Shown here piece by piece: positions 24,535 to 32,818 of a stretch of DNA of 35,690 nt. The position numbers and the translations under genes are program-made. Position 1 is the first letter of the stretch, and each line of letters opens with the position of its first letter. Source of the stretch: Deltaproteobacteria bacterium. GTDB taxonomy: Bacteria > CG2-30-53-67. Location of the stretch: NCBI GenBank assembly GCA_013151235.1, contig JAADIO010000036.1:1-35690 (forward strand), given 5' to 3'. The notes beneath the pieces are model-generated. The model worked only from the letters and a program-made list of their open reading frames with translations. It had not been told where the DNA came from and did no database searches.

Positions 24535-26532
24535 TCACCCAAGAAGGGCTTTCGATTGCGCCGCCACATTCTCCGCTGTAAAACCGAGTTTCTCCATGAC
24601 CACCTTACCCGGCGCCGATGCCCCGAATCGATCCAGGCCGACGACCTTCCCATCCAGGCCGACAAAACGGCACCAGCCGACGGAGGAGCCGGCTTCAACG
24701 GCCAGGCGAGCCTTCACCCGGGATGGAAGGACCTCCTCCCGGTAGGCGTCCGATTGTTTCTCAAAGAGCTCCCACGAGGGAAGAGAAACCACCCGTACCC
24801 GATGCTTTTCCTCCCGAAGGGCCTCCGCTGCCGCCAGGGCAATCTCCACCTCGGAACCGGTGGCCATCAGAATCAATTCCGGCACGCCCCCGGGATCATC
24901 AGAGAGGATATAACCGCCCCGTTCCGCGCCCGCCACCGGGGCATAACGGCTTCGATCATAAACGGGGAGTTTCTGACGGGTCAGGATCAACGCCACCGGC
25001 CCCCCGCTGTGGGCCAGTGCAACCTTCCACGCTTCGGCCGTCTCGTTGGCATCGGCCGGTCGGATCACCGTAAGATTCGGGATGGCACGCAAGCCCGCAA
25101 GCTGTTCCACCGGCTGATGGGTCGGGCCGTCTTCCCCCAACCCGATGGAGTCGTGGGTAAAGACATAGATCACATGCTGTTCCATAAGTGCGGCCAGACG
25201 GATGGCCGGTTTCATGTAGTCGGAAAAAATCAGGAAGGTACCGCCATACGGAATCAGACTGCTCAAGGCCATACCGTTCAGGACCGCCCCCATGGCATGT
25301 TCGCGGACACCGAAATGGATATTCCTGCCCGGCTCCCCCCGCTGGAATTCTCCCAGGCCTTTGAGGAAGGTATTGTTGGACGGGGCCAGATCGGCCGAGC
25401 CCCCGATGAGAAAGGGGAAATCCCCGGCCACGGCATTTAAGACCTTGCCCGAGGCACTCCGCGTCGCGATCGGCCCGTCATCAGGCGCAAAAACGGGAAC
25501 CGACTTTTCCCATCCCGCCGGAAGCCCGCCCGATTGCATCAATTCCCATTGAGCAGAAAGATCCGGATGCTTCTTGCCATAGTCCTTGAAAATCTCATTC
25601 CACGCCTCTTCGGCCTTCGCTCCCCTCTCCCCGGCCAAACGGAGATGGGAGAGAGCCTCCTCCGGGATGTAAAAGGGAGGCTCCTGGGGCCATCCCAGGT
25701 TTTCCTTGGTCAGCTTCAGCTCCTCCACCCCGAGGGGAGATCCATGTACATCCGCCGTATCGTGTTTATTGGGACTGCCGAATCCGATATGGGTTCGGGC
25801 AATAATCAGAGAGGGTTTCTTCGTCTCCGTCCGGGCGGACCGGAGGGCGGCATCGATCTGTGCAAGATCGTTCCCGTCCACACGCTGAACATGCCAGCGG
25901 TAAGCCTCGAACCGTTTCCCCACATCCTCGGTAAAGGCGATCTCCGTCGATCCTTCAATAGAAATCTGATTGGCGGAATAAAGATAGATCATCTTTCCGA
26001 GCCCAAGGTGCCCGGCCATGGAAGCCGCCTCGGACGAGATTCCCTCCATCAGGTCGCCGTCGCTGACGATGGCATAGGTAAAATGATCCACCAGATCAAG
26101 CCCCGGACGGTTAAAGTGGGAGGCGAGATACGCCTCGGCCATGGCCATGCCGACGCCGGTAGCAAAGCCCTGCCCCAACGGCCCGGTGGTCATCTCGATC
26201 CCATGTTCCAGGCAATACTCCGGATGCCCCGCCGTAGGGCTTCCCCATTGACGAAACTGCTTCAGATCGTCCAGGCTCAGAGGATAACCGGTCAGATGGA
26301 GCAGCGAATAGAGGAGCATGGAGCCGTGTCCGGCCGAAAGGATGAAGCGGTCGCGGTTCGGCCAGCGGGGATTCCCCGGATTGTGTTTCAAAAAACGATC
26401 CCACAGGACGTAGGCCATGGGGGCATCCCCCATCGGCATCCCCGGATGACCGGATTTTGCCTTCTCCACCCCTTCCACCGCCGTCATCCGGATCGTATTG
26501 ACACAGAGTTCATCTATCTTTCCATATCCCAT
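24535..26532 (-). CDS. tkt: transketolase
   Basis: 665-residue thiamine diphosphate enzyme that transfers two-carbon units between sugar phosphates. It has the N-terminal substrate and cofactor motifs ([32 protein letters not shown]), the pyrimidine-domain motif [16 protein letters not shown] and the C-terminal domain [13 protein letters not shown]. The usual YDDN before ISIDG is YSAN here ([12 protein letters not shown]), keeping the metal-binding Asn. ATG 26532 has GGGGAG five bases upstream. It is the first gene of tkt-zwf-pgl-cytochrome. A broken second copy of its 5' end lies at 34675-34757. Confidence 0.95.
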   Translation of the reverse strand: MGYGKIDELCVNTIRMTAVEGVEKAKSGHPGMPMGDAPMAYVLWDRFLKHNPGNPRWPNRDRFILSAGHGSMLLYSLLHLTGYPLSLDDLKQFRQWGSPTAGHPEYCLEHGIEMTTGPLGQGFATGVGMAMAEAYLASHFNRPGLDLVDHFTYAIVSDGDLMEGISSEAASMAGHLGLGKMIYLYSANQISIEGSTEIAFTEDVGKRFEAYRWHVQRVDGNDLAQIDAALRSARTETKKPSLIIARTHIGFGSPNKHDTADVHGSPLGVEELKLTKENLGWPQEPPFYIPEEALSHLRLAGERGAKAEEAWNEIFKDYGKKHPDLSAQWELMQSGGLPAGWEKSVPVFAPDDGPIATRSASGKVLNAVAGDFPFLIGGSADLAPSNNTFLKGLGEFQRGEPGRNIHFGVREHAMGAVLNGMALSSLIPYGGTFLIFSDYMKPAIRLAALMEQHVIYVFTHDSIGLGEDGPTHQPVEQLAGLRAIPNLTVIRPADANETAEAWKVALAHSGGPVALILTRQKLPVYDRSRYAPVAGAERGGYILSDDPGGVPELILMATGSEVEIALAAAEALREEKHRVRVVSLPSWELFEKQSDAYREEVLPSRVKARLAVEAGSSVGWCRFVGLDGKVVGLDRFGASAPGKVVMEKLGFTAENVAAQSKALLG

Positions 26533-26539
26533 CTTACTC

Positions 26540-26650
26540 CCCTTTCTCTCTTTTATTACAGCATATTGGGTGGAATTTCAGAATCTGAAGATTATAGACG
26601 GATATATATACTACCGGTTCAGAATTTACAAGAAAAGAATCCGGGCAGCG
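26540..26650 (-). promoter_or_regulatory. tkt leader and promoter region, similar to the one at 34.8 kb
   Basis: This upstream region shares short blocks with 34758-34870, such as AGTATATATATCC-like, CAGATTC and ATATGCTG-AAT, in the same order and spacing. A perfect TATAAT lies on the minus strand near 26597-26592, without a good -35, so activation or another sigma factor is possible. Conservation between two diverged copies suggests the blocks matter for expression. Confidence 0.45.
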
Positions 26651-26685
26651 GCAAAGCGTCATTGCACGTCCCGGCTTGTCCGGCG

Positions 26686-27495
26686 TTATAACACTTCATT
26701 CATACTCCCGCTTCGGAACCCTTCCAGATCGAGCGTCACATAGACAAACCCCGCTTCCTTGAACGTCCGAAGGATCTTCCTGTAATGCACGGGCGAAAGG
26801 ATCGTGTCGAATTGTTCCCTGGGGACCTCGATCCGGGCGATCTCTCCATGATAGCGGACCCGAAAGGGGTCAAATCCCATTGAGCGGAGCAGAGCTTCGC
26901 AACAGGCAACCTGGTGGAGGCGTTCTTCCGTGATCTTTGTGCCGTAGGGGAAACGGGAGGAGAGGCAAGCCATCGATCCTTTGCGCCATGTTGGAAGAGA
27001 AAGTTCTTTACTCAAGGCCCGGATCTCTTCTTTGGTCAGACCTGCCTCCAGCAACGGATGGCGTACACCCTGCTCCCGCGCAGCCTGAAAGCCGGGTCGA
27101 TAATCCCCGGCATCATCGGCGTTCGACCCATCACAGATGACGGCGATTCCTCTCTCCTCCGCTCTTTTTCGTAGAATTCCAAAGAGTTCGCTTTTGCAGT
27201 AATAACACCGCATCGGATCATTCCGGGAGAAATTCGGGATCATCAATTCATTCGATTCCACCTGAAGATGGGGAATACCCAGGGAGGCGGCAAATTCCTC
27301 GGCTTCTTTTCGTTCCTGTTCCGGGTAGGCCGGGGAGAGGGCTGTCAGTGCCGTGACGTGTTCGCCCAAAACATCCCGGGCCGTGCGGAGGAGAAACGTG
27401 CTGTCCACACCGCCGGAAAAAGCAATGAGAACGGACCCCATTTCCCGCAGGTTTTCCTTTAATTTTCGGTATTTTTCTTTCATCTTCTCCGACAC
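26686..27495 (-). CDS. larE: ATP-dependent sacrificial sulfur transferase LarE
   Basis: About 269 residues. LarE adds sulfur to the nickel-pincer nucleotide cofactor used by lactate racemase and other LarA-family enzymes. The PP-loop ATP pyrophosphatase motif is AFSGGVDSTFLL (residues 25-36). Cysteines at about 97 and 100 (RCYYCKSEL) and 177 (GSMACLSSRFPYG) match the three-cysteine type that can hold an iron-sulfur cluster, while the single-cysteine type gives up its own sulfur. The rest is the usual C-terminal LarE domain (VRYHGEIARIEV). Start is GTG 27495 or ATG 27483. larA, larB and larC are not in the window. It lies upstream of the tkt promoter region on the same strand. Confidence 0.88.
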   Translation of the reverse strand: MSEKMKEKYRKLKENLREMGSVLIAFSGGVDSTFLLRTARDVLGEHVTALTALSPAYPEQERKEAEEFAASLGIPHLQVESNELMIPNFSRNDPMRCYYCKSELFGILRKRAEERGIAVICDGSNADDAGDYRPGFQAAREQGVRHPLLEAGLTKEEIRALSKELSLPTWRKGSMACLSSRFPYGTKITEERLHQVACCEALLRSMGFDPFRVRYHGEIARIEVPREQFDTILSPVHYRKILRTFKEAGFVYVTLDLEGFRSGSMNEVL

Positions 27496-27609
27496 CCGGC
27501 TGAACCTTGTAGGAAAGCAGTATACTCACCCGCAACCTGAAAGCCAAGAGGGTTTTTGGGGGCCCGATGATCTCCCGTTGTTCATTCGGAGGATGCCTTT
27601 GGAAACAGT

Positions 27610-28650
27610 TTATGGAGCAGCGGAGGAGAGATCGGGAAGCAGAACCTCCCTGAGTGCGTAGAGCATTTCGCACTTCTCCAGGTTCTCCCGGACATAGCGG
27701 AAGGTATCAGGGAGGTATTGCAGGTAACGTTTTTTTCCTTTGATCACGGCCATGTATCCAAAGGTACCGGCGGCCTTGAGGTTTCGCTGGACCGACACGA
27801 TGTCGAAAATCTCCCGGAAACGCACACGATCGGTGACGGTTCCTTCCATCCGGTCTTTCTCCTGCAGATAGTATTCGATCAACTCCGCCGTCACTTCCCC
27901 CGGCAGGACGACATAGGAATCCCGCAGCAGGGAGACAAGATCATATTGCAGGGGGCCTAAACGGGCATCCTGGAAATCGATCACGCCGATCCTGCCGTCC
28001 CGGACCATGAGGTTGCGGCTGTGGTAGTCCCGGTGCGTGAGATACTGCGGTTCCGCGGCAATGATCCGGCTGAGCTGCCGGAAGGCTTCTTCAAGACGAT
28101 GCCGTTTGCTTGTGGAAAAGCTCCTTTTCAGATACCCTTCGAGGGTGTATTCACGAAAGAAAATCAGTTCCTGAAAGAGTTTTTCCTCGTCGAAGGAGAG
28201 CTGAAAGGCGATGCAGTCTTCACATCTTTTCCGGGTCCCGATAAGCTGGATCTTCAGGAGTTCGTCAATCGCCTTCCGGTAGAGGGGGAGGCAAGCGGGA
28301 ACTTCCTGTTCCCGGACCACGTCTTCCAGGGTCGTCTCGCCCAGATCTTCGAGCAGAAGAAGCCCTGTTTCCGGGTCGTAATGATGGAGCTTCGGTACAT
28401 GAACGCCGCAGAGATCCAGGTGGTAGAGCACATTAATATAAGGAAGAGCATCGGGATCTTCCGGTGCAGGGACATCCCTTGCCGGTTCCATGATGATGCA
28501 GGATTTTTCTCCCGGCAGACGGAGCCGGTAGAACCCTCGATCGGAGGCATCGCCCGGCAGTTTTTCCAGATGGACCTTTTCGGGGGGAACGCCGTCATAA
28601 CGTTTGAACAGCTTGAAAATACGATCATCAATGGAGGGCAAGGAGACCAT
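27610..28650 (-). CDS. aminoglycoside phosphotransferase-family sugar kinase (AmgK-like)
   Basis: 346 residues with the APH/choline-kinase fold: N-lobe (LPGDASDRGFYRLRLPGEKSCII, in part), the Brenner-type catalytic loop LTHRDYHSRNLMV and metal-binding VIDFQDARLGP near residues 205-235. The family includes AmgK, the anomeric kinase of N-acetylmuramate in peptidoglycan recycling, normally paired with the nucleotidyltransferase MurU. No murU is adjacent, so the assignment is by similarity only. ATG 28650 is chosen because the alternative TTG at 28686 lies inside a leader hairpin. The promoter is at 28708-28736. larE follows after 114 bases. Confidence 0.8.
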   Translation of the reverse strand: MVSLPSIDDRIFKLFKRYDGVPPEKVHLEKLPGDASDRGFYRLRLPGEKSCIIMEPARDVPAPEDPDALPYINVLYHLDLCGVHVPKLHHYDPETGLLLLEDLGETTLEDVVREQEVPACLPLYRKAIDELLKIQLIGTRKRCEDCIAFQLSFDEEKLFQELIFFREYTLEGYLKRSFSTSKRHRLEEAFRQLSRIIAAEPQYLTHRDYHSRNLMVRDGRIGVIDFQDARLGPLQYDLVSLLRDSYVVLPGEVTAELIEYYLQEKDRMEGTVTDRVRFREIFDIVSVQRNLKAAGTFGYMAVIKGKKRYLQYLPDTFRYVRENLEKCEMLYALREVLLPDLSSAAP

Positions 28651-28676
28651 CCTGTGGAATAATAAAATAGAGAAAA

Positions 28677-28690
28677 CGGGTGACAACCCG
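28677..28690 (-). promoter_or_regulatory. short leader hairpin followed by T-run before the AmgK-like gene
   Basis: On the minus strand, CGGGT pairs with ACCCG around TGTC, then TTTTCTC. It sits between the promoter and the start codon and looks like a small attenuator or a 5' stabilising hairpin. Five base pairs is weak. Confidence 0.35.
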
Positions 28691-28707
28691 AGATGAAGAT
28701 CATTGAA

Positions 28708-28736
28708 ATCATATCACCCGGCCATCATGCTGTCAA
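28708..28736 (-). promoter_or_regulatory. strong sigma-70 promoter of the AmgK-like gene
   Basis: On the minus strand, perfect TTGACA (28736-28731), 17 bases, TATGAT (28713-28708). Transcription would begin near 28701. Confidence 0.75.
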
Positions 28737-28780
28737 ATCATGAAATTCAAGCAAAAATGGAAAAAATATGGACAAATGTG

Positions 28781-28813
28781 GAAAAAGTTTTCACAAAATG
28801 GGAAAACTTTTTC
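28781..28813. repeat. perfect 12-bp inverted repeat, possible activator site
   Basis: GAAAAAGTTTTC (28781-28792) and GAAAACTTTTTC (28802-28813) are exact complements across nine bases. The repeat lies about 110-130 bases upstream of the sigma-54-type promoter at 28911, where enhancer-binding proteins usually bind, and about 50 bases behind the divergent sigma-70 promoter. Confidence 0.6.
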
Positions 28814-28910
28814 ATATCCTTCCGAACCCTCCGAAAAAGGCGAAATCGGAGAACCTTTCTAACTCTTTGAAACAAATATGAAAACAATAACCGTCCTTCT
28901 CCCTTGATTC

Positions 28911-28928
28911 TTGGCATGCAACCTGCAT
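28911..28928 (+). promoter_or_regulatory. candidate sigma-54 promoter (-24/-12)
   Basis: TTGGCATGCAACCTGCAT has GG and GC separated by exactly 10 bases, close to the consensus TGGCACG-N4-TTGCA. Transcription would begin about 12 bases after the GC, near 28938, and the gene start at 28958 follows with an AGGTG site. No comparable sigma-70 promoter is seen for this gene. Confidence 0.6.
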
Positions 28929-28957
28929 CTGTTTCGAGGGTAAGTGAGGTGATGAAA

Positions 28958-29587
28958 ATGATTTTTAAAGGTTTGCCGTTCTTCAGCGGGAAGATGAAGC
29001 AGGAGAGAGTACGGGAAAAGGTCCGAACCGGAAACCCCTATGTCAGGGCCTCGGAAGAGCTGAAAAAGAGCGCGGAGGAACTGGAAAAAGCGGCACAAAA
29101 GCTGAACTCCACCTTTCGGAAACGTCAGGAAGCGATTAAGAAACTGATGTGGATCAACGACACACTTCAAAAGAACCGGGACCGGCTGCAGACCACCTCT
29201 CCCCTCCGGCCTGAAACATCGAAGGTGGCGGAGAAAGGTAAAATATCCGGCCCTGTCAGCGAAGCCCAGCTCTTTGAAATCTACCGGGAGGCCTGCCTCA
29301 ATTTCATACAGACCGACAAGACCTACTATTTCAAACTCCGCGGGCATTCCGTATTCCTCAGTACCATGTACAAGAAGCACATGGGAAATCTTCGATACTA
29401 CGATCAGGAATTCAGGAAATTACCGGAAAACAAGCGGGAAAGCTTTTCCGATATTGAAGGGATGATTGCCAACCTGGTGATTACGAAGGTGAACCAGATT
29501 GGACGGGAAAAATTTATCAAGGAAGGCCATCAAGCCCTTTATAGTGAACTCTGCAACAAGTTACTTGCCAGGACAGCCACTCCATAA
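28958..29587 (+). CDS. hypothetical protein with central coiled-coil, sigma-54-driven
   Basis: 209 residues, no family recognised. Residues about 25-80 form a heptad-rich coiled coil (SEELKKSAEELEKAAQKLN). A Ser/Pro-rich linker follows (TTSPLRPETSK), then a C-terminal helical domain of about 110 residues rich in aromatic and basic positions (IYREACLNFIQTDKTYYFKL, FLSTMYKKHMGNLRYYDQEF). There is one cysteine near the start of the C-terminal domain and one near the end, and no signal peptide. ATG 28958 is chosen because AGGTG lies six bases upstream; the ATG at 28952 abuts that site. It ends at a strong terminator (29620), so it is probably a single-gene unit. Confidence 0.7.
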   Translation: MIFKGLPFFSGKMKQERVREKVRTGNPYVRASEELKKSAEELEKAAQKLNSTFRKRQEAIKKLMWINDTLQKNRDRLQTTSPLRPETSKVAEKGKISGPVSEAQLFEIYREACLNFIQTDKTYYFKLRGHSVFLSTMYKKHMGNLRYYDQEFRKLPENKRESFSDIEGMIANLVITKVNQIGREKFIKEGHQALYSELCNKLLARTATP

Positions 29588-29619
29588 ACTCTTCCTCGAG
29601 GACGTTTTAAACACGTCCG

Positions 29620-29660
29620 CTGTGGGGGTTTGATTCATCAAACCCCCGCAGAACCTTTTT
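29620..29660 (+). terminator. rho-independent terminator after the sigma-54-driven gene
   Basis: A 15-bp stem with one wobble (CTGTGGGGGTTTGAT at 29620-29634 with ATCAAACCCCCGCAG at 29637-29651), a two-base gap and TTTTT at 29656-29660. Confidence 0.75.
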
Positions 29661-29693
29661 CTGTTCTGCATCATCGGGTACAGTTCATTTGTT

Positions 29694-29722
29694 TTGACAC
29701 TTCCCTTCCGTTGCACTATGAT
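29694..29722 (+). promoter_or_regulatory. promoter of the amidase operon
   Basis: Perfect TTGACA (29694-29699), 17 bases, TATGAT (29717-29722). Transcription would begin at about 29729-29730, exactly where an in-frame ATG lies. Confidence 0.75.
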
Positions 29723-29729
29723 CTTCAAG

Positions 29730-30473
29730 ATGCAACCGTCATGTCTCTGGAAGATAAAAAGGAACCGGATTTCTTCCGTATTGAATCGGATGATCGCCGC
29801 ACTGGTGCTGTGCTTCCTGCCGGGTATCCCGGCTCAACCCCTTTCCGCCGCCGCTGCACCGACGGTGATTCTTGATCCCGGTCATGGGGGAAATGACCGG
29901 GGGGGGATCGGTGCCGACGGATTGCTGGAAAAAGAGATCACCCTTGATCTGGCCAAGCGTGTTCAGAAATTGATTGATCAGCAGCTCGGCTATCGAACCT
30001 TCCTGACCCGGAAGGAGGATCAGGAAGTTTCTTTAGATAAACGGGCCGCCCTTGCCAACAATCAGCAGGGGACCCTTCTGGTGAGCATCCATCTGGGCGG
30101 GTCTCCGGATACCGGACTCCATGGGTACGGAATCTATATCGCACAAGCGCCGGACAGAGAGGGAAACACCGACGCAAAGGGCCTTCTCTTATGGAATCGT
30201 CAATCCCTTTTTTTTGCAAAACAGTCGAGACAACTGGCGGAATCGCTCCATGCCGCTTTTGCAGAATCGTTCCCCCGGACTCCCGATCTCGGGATCCATC
30301 CGCTGGCACTCTATCTTGCCCGCACCGTCCGGATGCCGACGGTCCTGATCGAGCCGGCGGTCCTGACAAACCGGGAAGATGAAGCATTTCTGGGACAGGA
30401 GAAAAACCGGCAGGCCCTGGCCGAGGCAATCTTCCAGGGGCTGATTCGCTACCGGCAGTCGGAGAAACAATGA
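29730..30473 (+). CDS. N-acetylmuramoyl-L-alanine amidase (Amidase_3), exported
   Basis: About 247 residues; a zinc amidase cutting the bond between MurNAc and the stem peptide in peptidoglycan. A hydrophobic signal segment (MIAALVLCFLPGIPAQPLSAA) precedes the catalytic domain with ILDPGHGGNDRGG (zinc His), KEITLDLAK (zinc Glu), VSIHLGG (zinc His) and LIEPAVLTN (catalytic Glu). It lacks the AMIN targeting domain and the regulatory helix insertion of large AmiA/C proteins looks short. The start is unclear: ATG 29730 coincides with the expected transcription start (possibly leaderless), while ATG 29790 would give a very short n-region. Earlier starts lie inside the promoter. The stop overlaps the next gene by ATGA. 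Confidence 0.88.
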   Translation: MQPSCLWKIKRNRISSVLNRMIAALVLCFLPGIPAQPLSAAAAPTVILDPGHGGNDRGGIGADGLLEKEITLDLAKRVQKLIDQQLGYRTFLTRKEDQEVSLDKRAALANNQQGTLLVSIHLGGSPDTGLHGYGIYIAQAPDREGNTDAKGLLLWNRQSLFFAKQSRQLAESLHAAFAESFPRTPDLGIHPLALYLARTVRMPTVLIEPAVLTNREDEAFLGQEKNRQALAEAIFQGLIRYRQSEKQ

Positions 30474-31027
30474 ATAGAACCCAGCGAAAAGTACGTTCTT
30501 TTCTCTTCGTCATACTGGCTGCCGTGCTGATCCTTTTCGCTGGGAACCTGCTTCTCCGGCGAACGGAAACACCGCAACATCAAGGACCGGACTGGGCGCA
30601 GGTCACCCTTCCCGGATTTTCCCGAATCCTGGCCGGAACACTGAATCAGCCTGTGCGACTCTGGTTCCCAGGGCCGAACCGGGAACTTGCACCGGAAGAC
30701 CGGACAATCCATGCCTCCGATGATTCCGTCGACGGGATGCGACAAGTCCTGATCCTGCTTCTCGCAGGTCCCTGGACGAAAGGACTGTTTCCTCTGCTCC
30801 CCGGAGAGGTCGCTCTGCGGGAACTCTATGACCACCAGGGAATCGTTCTTGTCGATCTCGCCGTTCCACCGGCAGGGGGACCTGCAATGGGCTGTTTTGA
30901 GGAAGCCCTCGCCCTGCAATCGATCCAGCGGACGTTGAAAGAGAATTTTCCTGAAGTACAACATATCCGGTTTCTGCTGGATGGGCAGGAGCGGAAGACG
31001 CTGGCCGGACATATTGCATTGCCATAA
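30470..31027 (+). CDS. GerMN-domain membrane-anchored protein
   Basis: 185 residues. An N-terminal anchor (VRSFLFVILAAVLILFAGNLLL, about residues 8-29 shown in part as FLFVILAAVLILFAGNLL) is followed by a GerMN ('sporulation and spore germination') domain with VRLWFPGPNRELAPEDRTIH, LAGPWTKGLFPLLP and GIVLVDLAVPP. In non-sporulating bacteria such proteins often sit next to amidases and are thought to act at the cell wall. Coupled to the amidase by a four-base overlap and followed by murI, so an envelope role is likely; the exact function is unknown. No lipobox cysteine is seen. Confidence 0.82.
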   Translation: MNRTQRKVRSFLFVILAAVLILFAGNLLLRRTETPQHQGPDWAQVTLPGFSRILAGTLNQPVRLWFPGPNRELAPEDRTIHASDDSVDGMRQVLILLLAGPWTKGLFPLLPGEVALRELYDHQGIVLVDLAVPPAGGPAMGCFEEALALQSIQRTLKENFPEVQHIRFLLDGQERKTLAGHIALP

Positions 31028-31066
31028 CCGGGTCCATTGTGTCCCACATGATCAAGGAGACAAGCG

Positions 31067-31861
31067 GTGCAACGTTCCATCGGAATTTTTGATTCAGGCG
31101 TCGGCGGGCTGACCGTCTTCCATGAATTGATGCACCGCCTTCCGGAGGAGAACCTCATCTATCTCGGGGATACGGCCCGGGTTCCCTACGGGATTAAATC
31201 CGCCGAGACCGTCACCCGTTATGCCCTCGAGATTACCGGCTTTCTCATGAAACGGAAGATCAAGATGCTGGTCGTGGCCTGCAATACCGCCTCTTCGGTT
31301 GCGCTCCCCGTCCTCCAGGAACGGTTTCCCATTCCCGTTGTCGGGGTGCTGCTTCCCGGTGCCCGGGCGGCTGTCCGTGATTCCAGGGTCCGGAAGGTCG
31401 GAGTCATCGGCACGGAATCGACCATTGGGAGCCGTGCTTACGTTCAGGCGATTCACCTCCTGGATCCGGAAGTAGAAGTCCATACCCGGGCCTGCCCCCT
31501 CTTTGTCCCCCTCGCGGAGGAGGGGTGGGGAGACCATCCCCTGACCGTTTCAATCGTTCGGGAATATCTCAAGGATTTTCAGGAAACCGGGATCGATACG
31601 CTGGTTCTGGGATGCACACACTATCCGATTCTACGGTCCGCTATAGGACGTGTGATGGGAGAAAAAGTCCGGCTTGTCGATTCCGCCACGGAAACCGCTC
31701 GTGAAGTTCAGGCCCTTCTCGCATCCCGGGGGCTGCTCAACAAGGGCCGGAGACCCTTGACACGCAGGTATTATGTCACCGACTCACCGGAACGGTTTCG
31801 AAAGGTGGGCGAACGCTTCCTGGAACAGAGCTTGTCCAAGGTCGAGCAGGTAGCTCTCTGA
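31067..31861 (+). CDS. murI: glutamate racemase
   Basis: 264-residue cytoplasmic enzyme converting L- to D-glutamate for peptidoglycan. It has the N-terminal signature IGIFDSGVGGLTV, the first catalytic cysteine in VVACNTASS and the second in LVLGCTHYPIL. GTG start at 31067 with AAGGAG seven bases upstream. It lies 39 bases after the GerMN gene and most likely shares its transcript. Length is normal. Confidence 0.95.
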   Translation: MQRSIGIFDSGVGGLTVFHELMHRLPEENLIYLGDTARVPYGIKSAETVTRYALEITGFLMKRKIKMLVVACNTASSVALPVLQERFPIPVVGVLLPGARAAVRDSRVRKVGVIGTESTIGSRAYVQAIHLLDPEVEVHTRACPLFVPLAEEGWGDHPLTVSIVREYLKDFQETGIDTLVLGCTHYPILRSAIGRVMGEKVRLVDSATETAREVQALLASRGLLNKGRRPLTRRYYVTDSPERFRKVGERFLEQSLSKVEQVAL

Positions 31862-31971
31862 CAGATAACGATCCGCTTCGTGGACCTGTTCATATAATAC
31901 GGTGACAATTGAGTGCCGCAGGCTGCGCTTTATTGCTTGTCTGCCGAAAAAACAGGACGGGCGGAAACTTC

Positions 31972-32000
31972 TTGACTCCGGGGTTCAAAATCATTAGGAT
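31972..32000 (+). promoter_or_regulatory. promoter of rph-rdgB
   Basis: TTGACT (31972-31977), 17 bases, TAGGAT (31995-32000). The leader is about 55 bases to the rph ATG. Confidence 0.6.
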
Positions 32001-32062
32001 AGCCCGGTTTGACTCGACAAACCCTCCGGATCTGATCGATCCGGCGGAGAGAGGAATCAAAG

Positions 32063-32794
32063 ATGATACGAATCGATGGCCGAGCGACGGATGCCATCCG
32101 GCCCATGAAGGCCACCCGGAATTATATCCATCATGCCGAAGGATCGGTCCTGATCGAAATGGGTCATACACGGGTAATCTGCACCGCCACAGTGGAAGAC
32201 CGGGTGCCCCCCTTTCTCAAGGAGAGCGGCCGGGGGTGGATCACGGCGGAATACGCCATGTTGCCGCGGTCGGCCGGAGAACGGATCCGGCGGGAAGCCT
32301 CCGCCGGAAGAATCAAGGGACGAACCCATGAAATTCAACGGCTTATCGGTCGCAGTCTCCGCTCCATCGTCGATATGAACATACTGGGTGAACGTTCCAT
32401 CCTGATCGACTGCGATGTTGTCCAGGCGGACGGCGGCACGCGGACGGCCTCGATTACCGGCGCCTTCATCGCCCTCACGGATGCCCTGGCATGGATGAAA
32501 CGGGGAGGTCTGATTTCAAAAATGCCGATCCGGGATTATCTGGCTGCGATCAGTGTCGGGATTGTCGATGGCAATGTTCTTCTTGACCTCTGTTACGACG
32601 AAGATTCCCGTGCCGATGTGGATATGAATATTGTCATGACCGGGAAAGGGAACTTTGTGGAAATCCAGGGAACGGCGGAAGGGGACCCTTTCCGCCGCGA
32701 GGAAATGGATCAGATGATCTCCTATGCCGGTCATGGGGTAAAACAACTCATTGATCTTCAGAGGGAACTCCTGGGAGAGGGGATCGGCATCTGA
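32063..32794 (+). CDS. rph: ribonuclease PH
   Basis: 243-residue phosphorolytic 3'-5' exoribonuclease that trims tRNA 3' ends, acting as a hexameric ring. It contains [25 protein letters not shown], the phosphate-binding segment [20 protein letters not shown] (in part) and [13 protein letters not shown] 32063 has AGAGGA upstream. Followed by rdgB after 24 bases; this pair is conserved widely. Full length, so not the truncated rph seen in some laboratory E. coli strains. Confidence 0.95.
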   Translation: MIRIDGRATDAIRPMKATRNYIHHAEGSVLIEMGHTRVICTATVEDRVPPFLKESGRGWITAEYAMLPRSAGERIRREASAGRIKGRTHEIQRLIGRSLRSIVDMNILGERSILIDCDVVQADGGTRTASITGAFIALTDALAWMKRGGLISKMPIRDYLAAISVGIVDGNVLLDLCYDEDSRADVDMNIVMTGKGNFVEIQGTAEGDPFRREEMDQMISYAGHGVKQLIDLQRELLGEGIGI

Positions 32795-32818
32795 TTCCAG
32801 ACGCGGATCCGTCACAAA

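Noticed and set aside
24486-24698. 71-residue N-terminal extension of zwf
   Set aside because: It overlaps the end of tkt in another frame, while AGGTGG precedes the ATG at 24485.
29630-29875. 81-residue frame overlapping the amidase start
   Set aside because: It begins inside the terminator and promoter region, lacks a ribosome site and ends inside the amidase domain in another frame.
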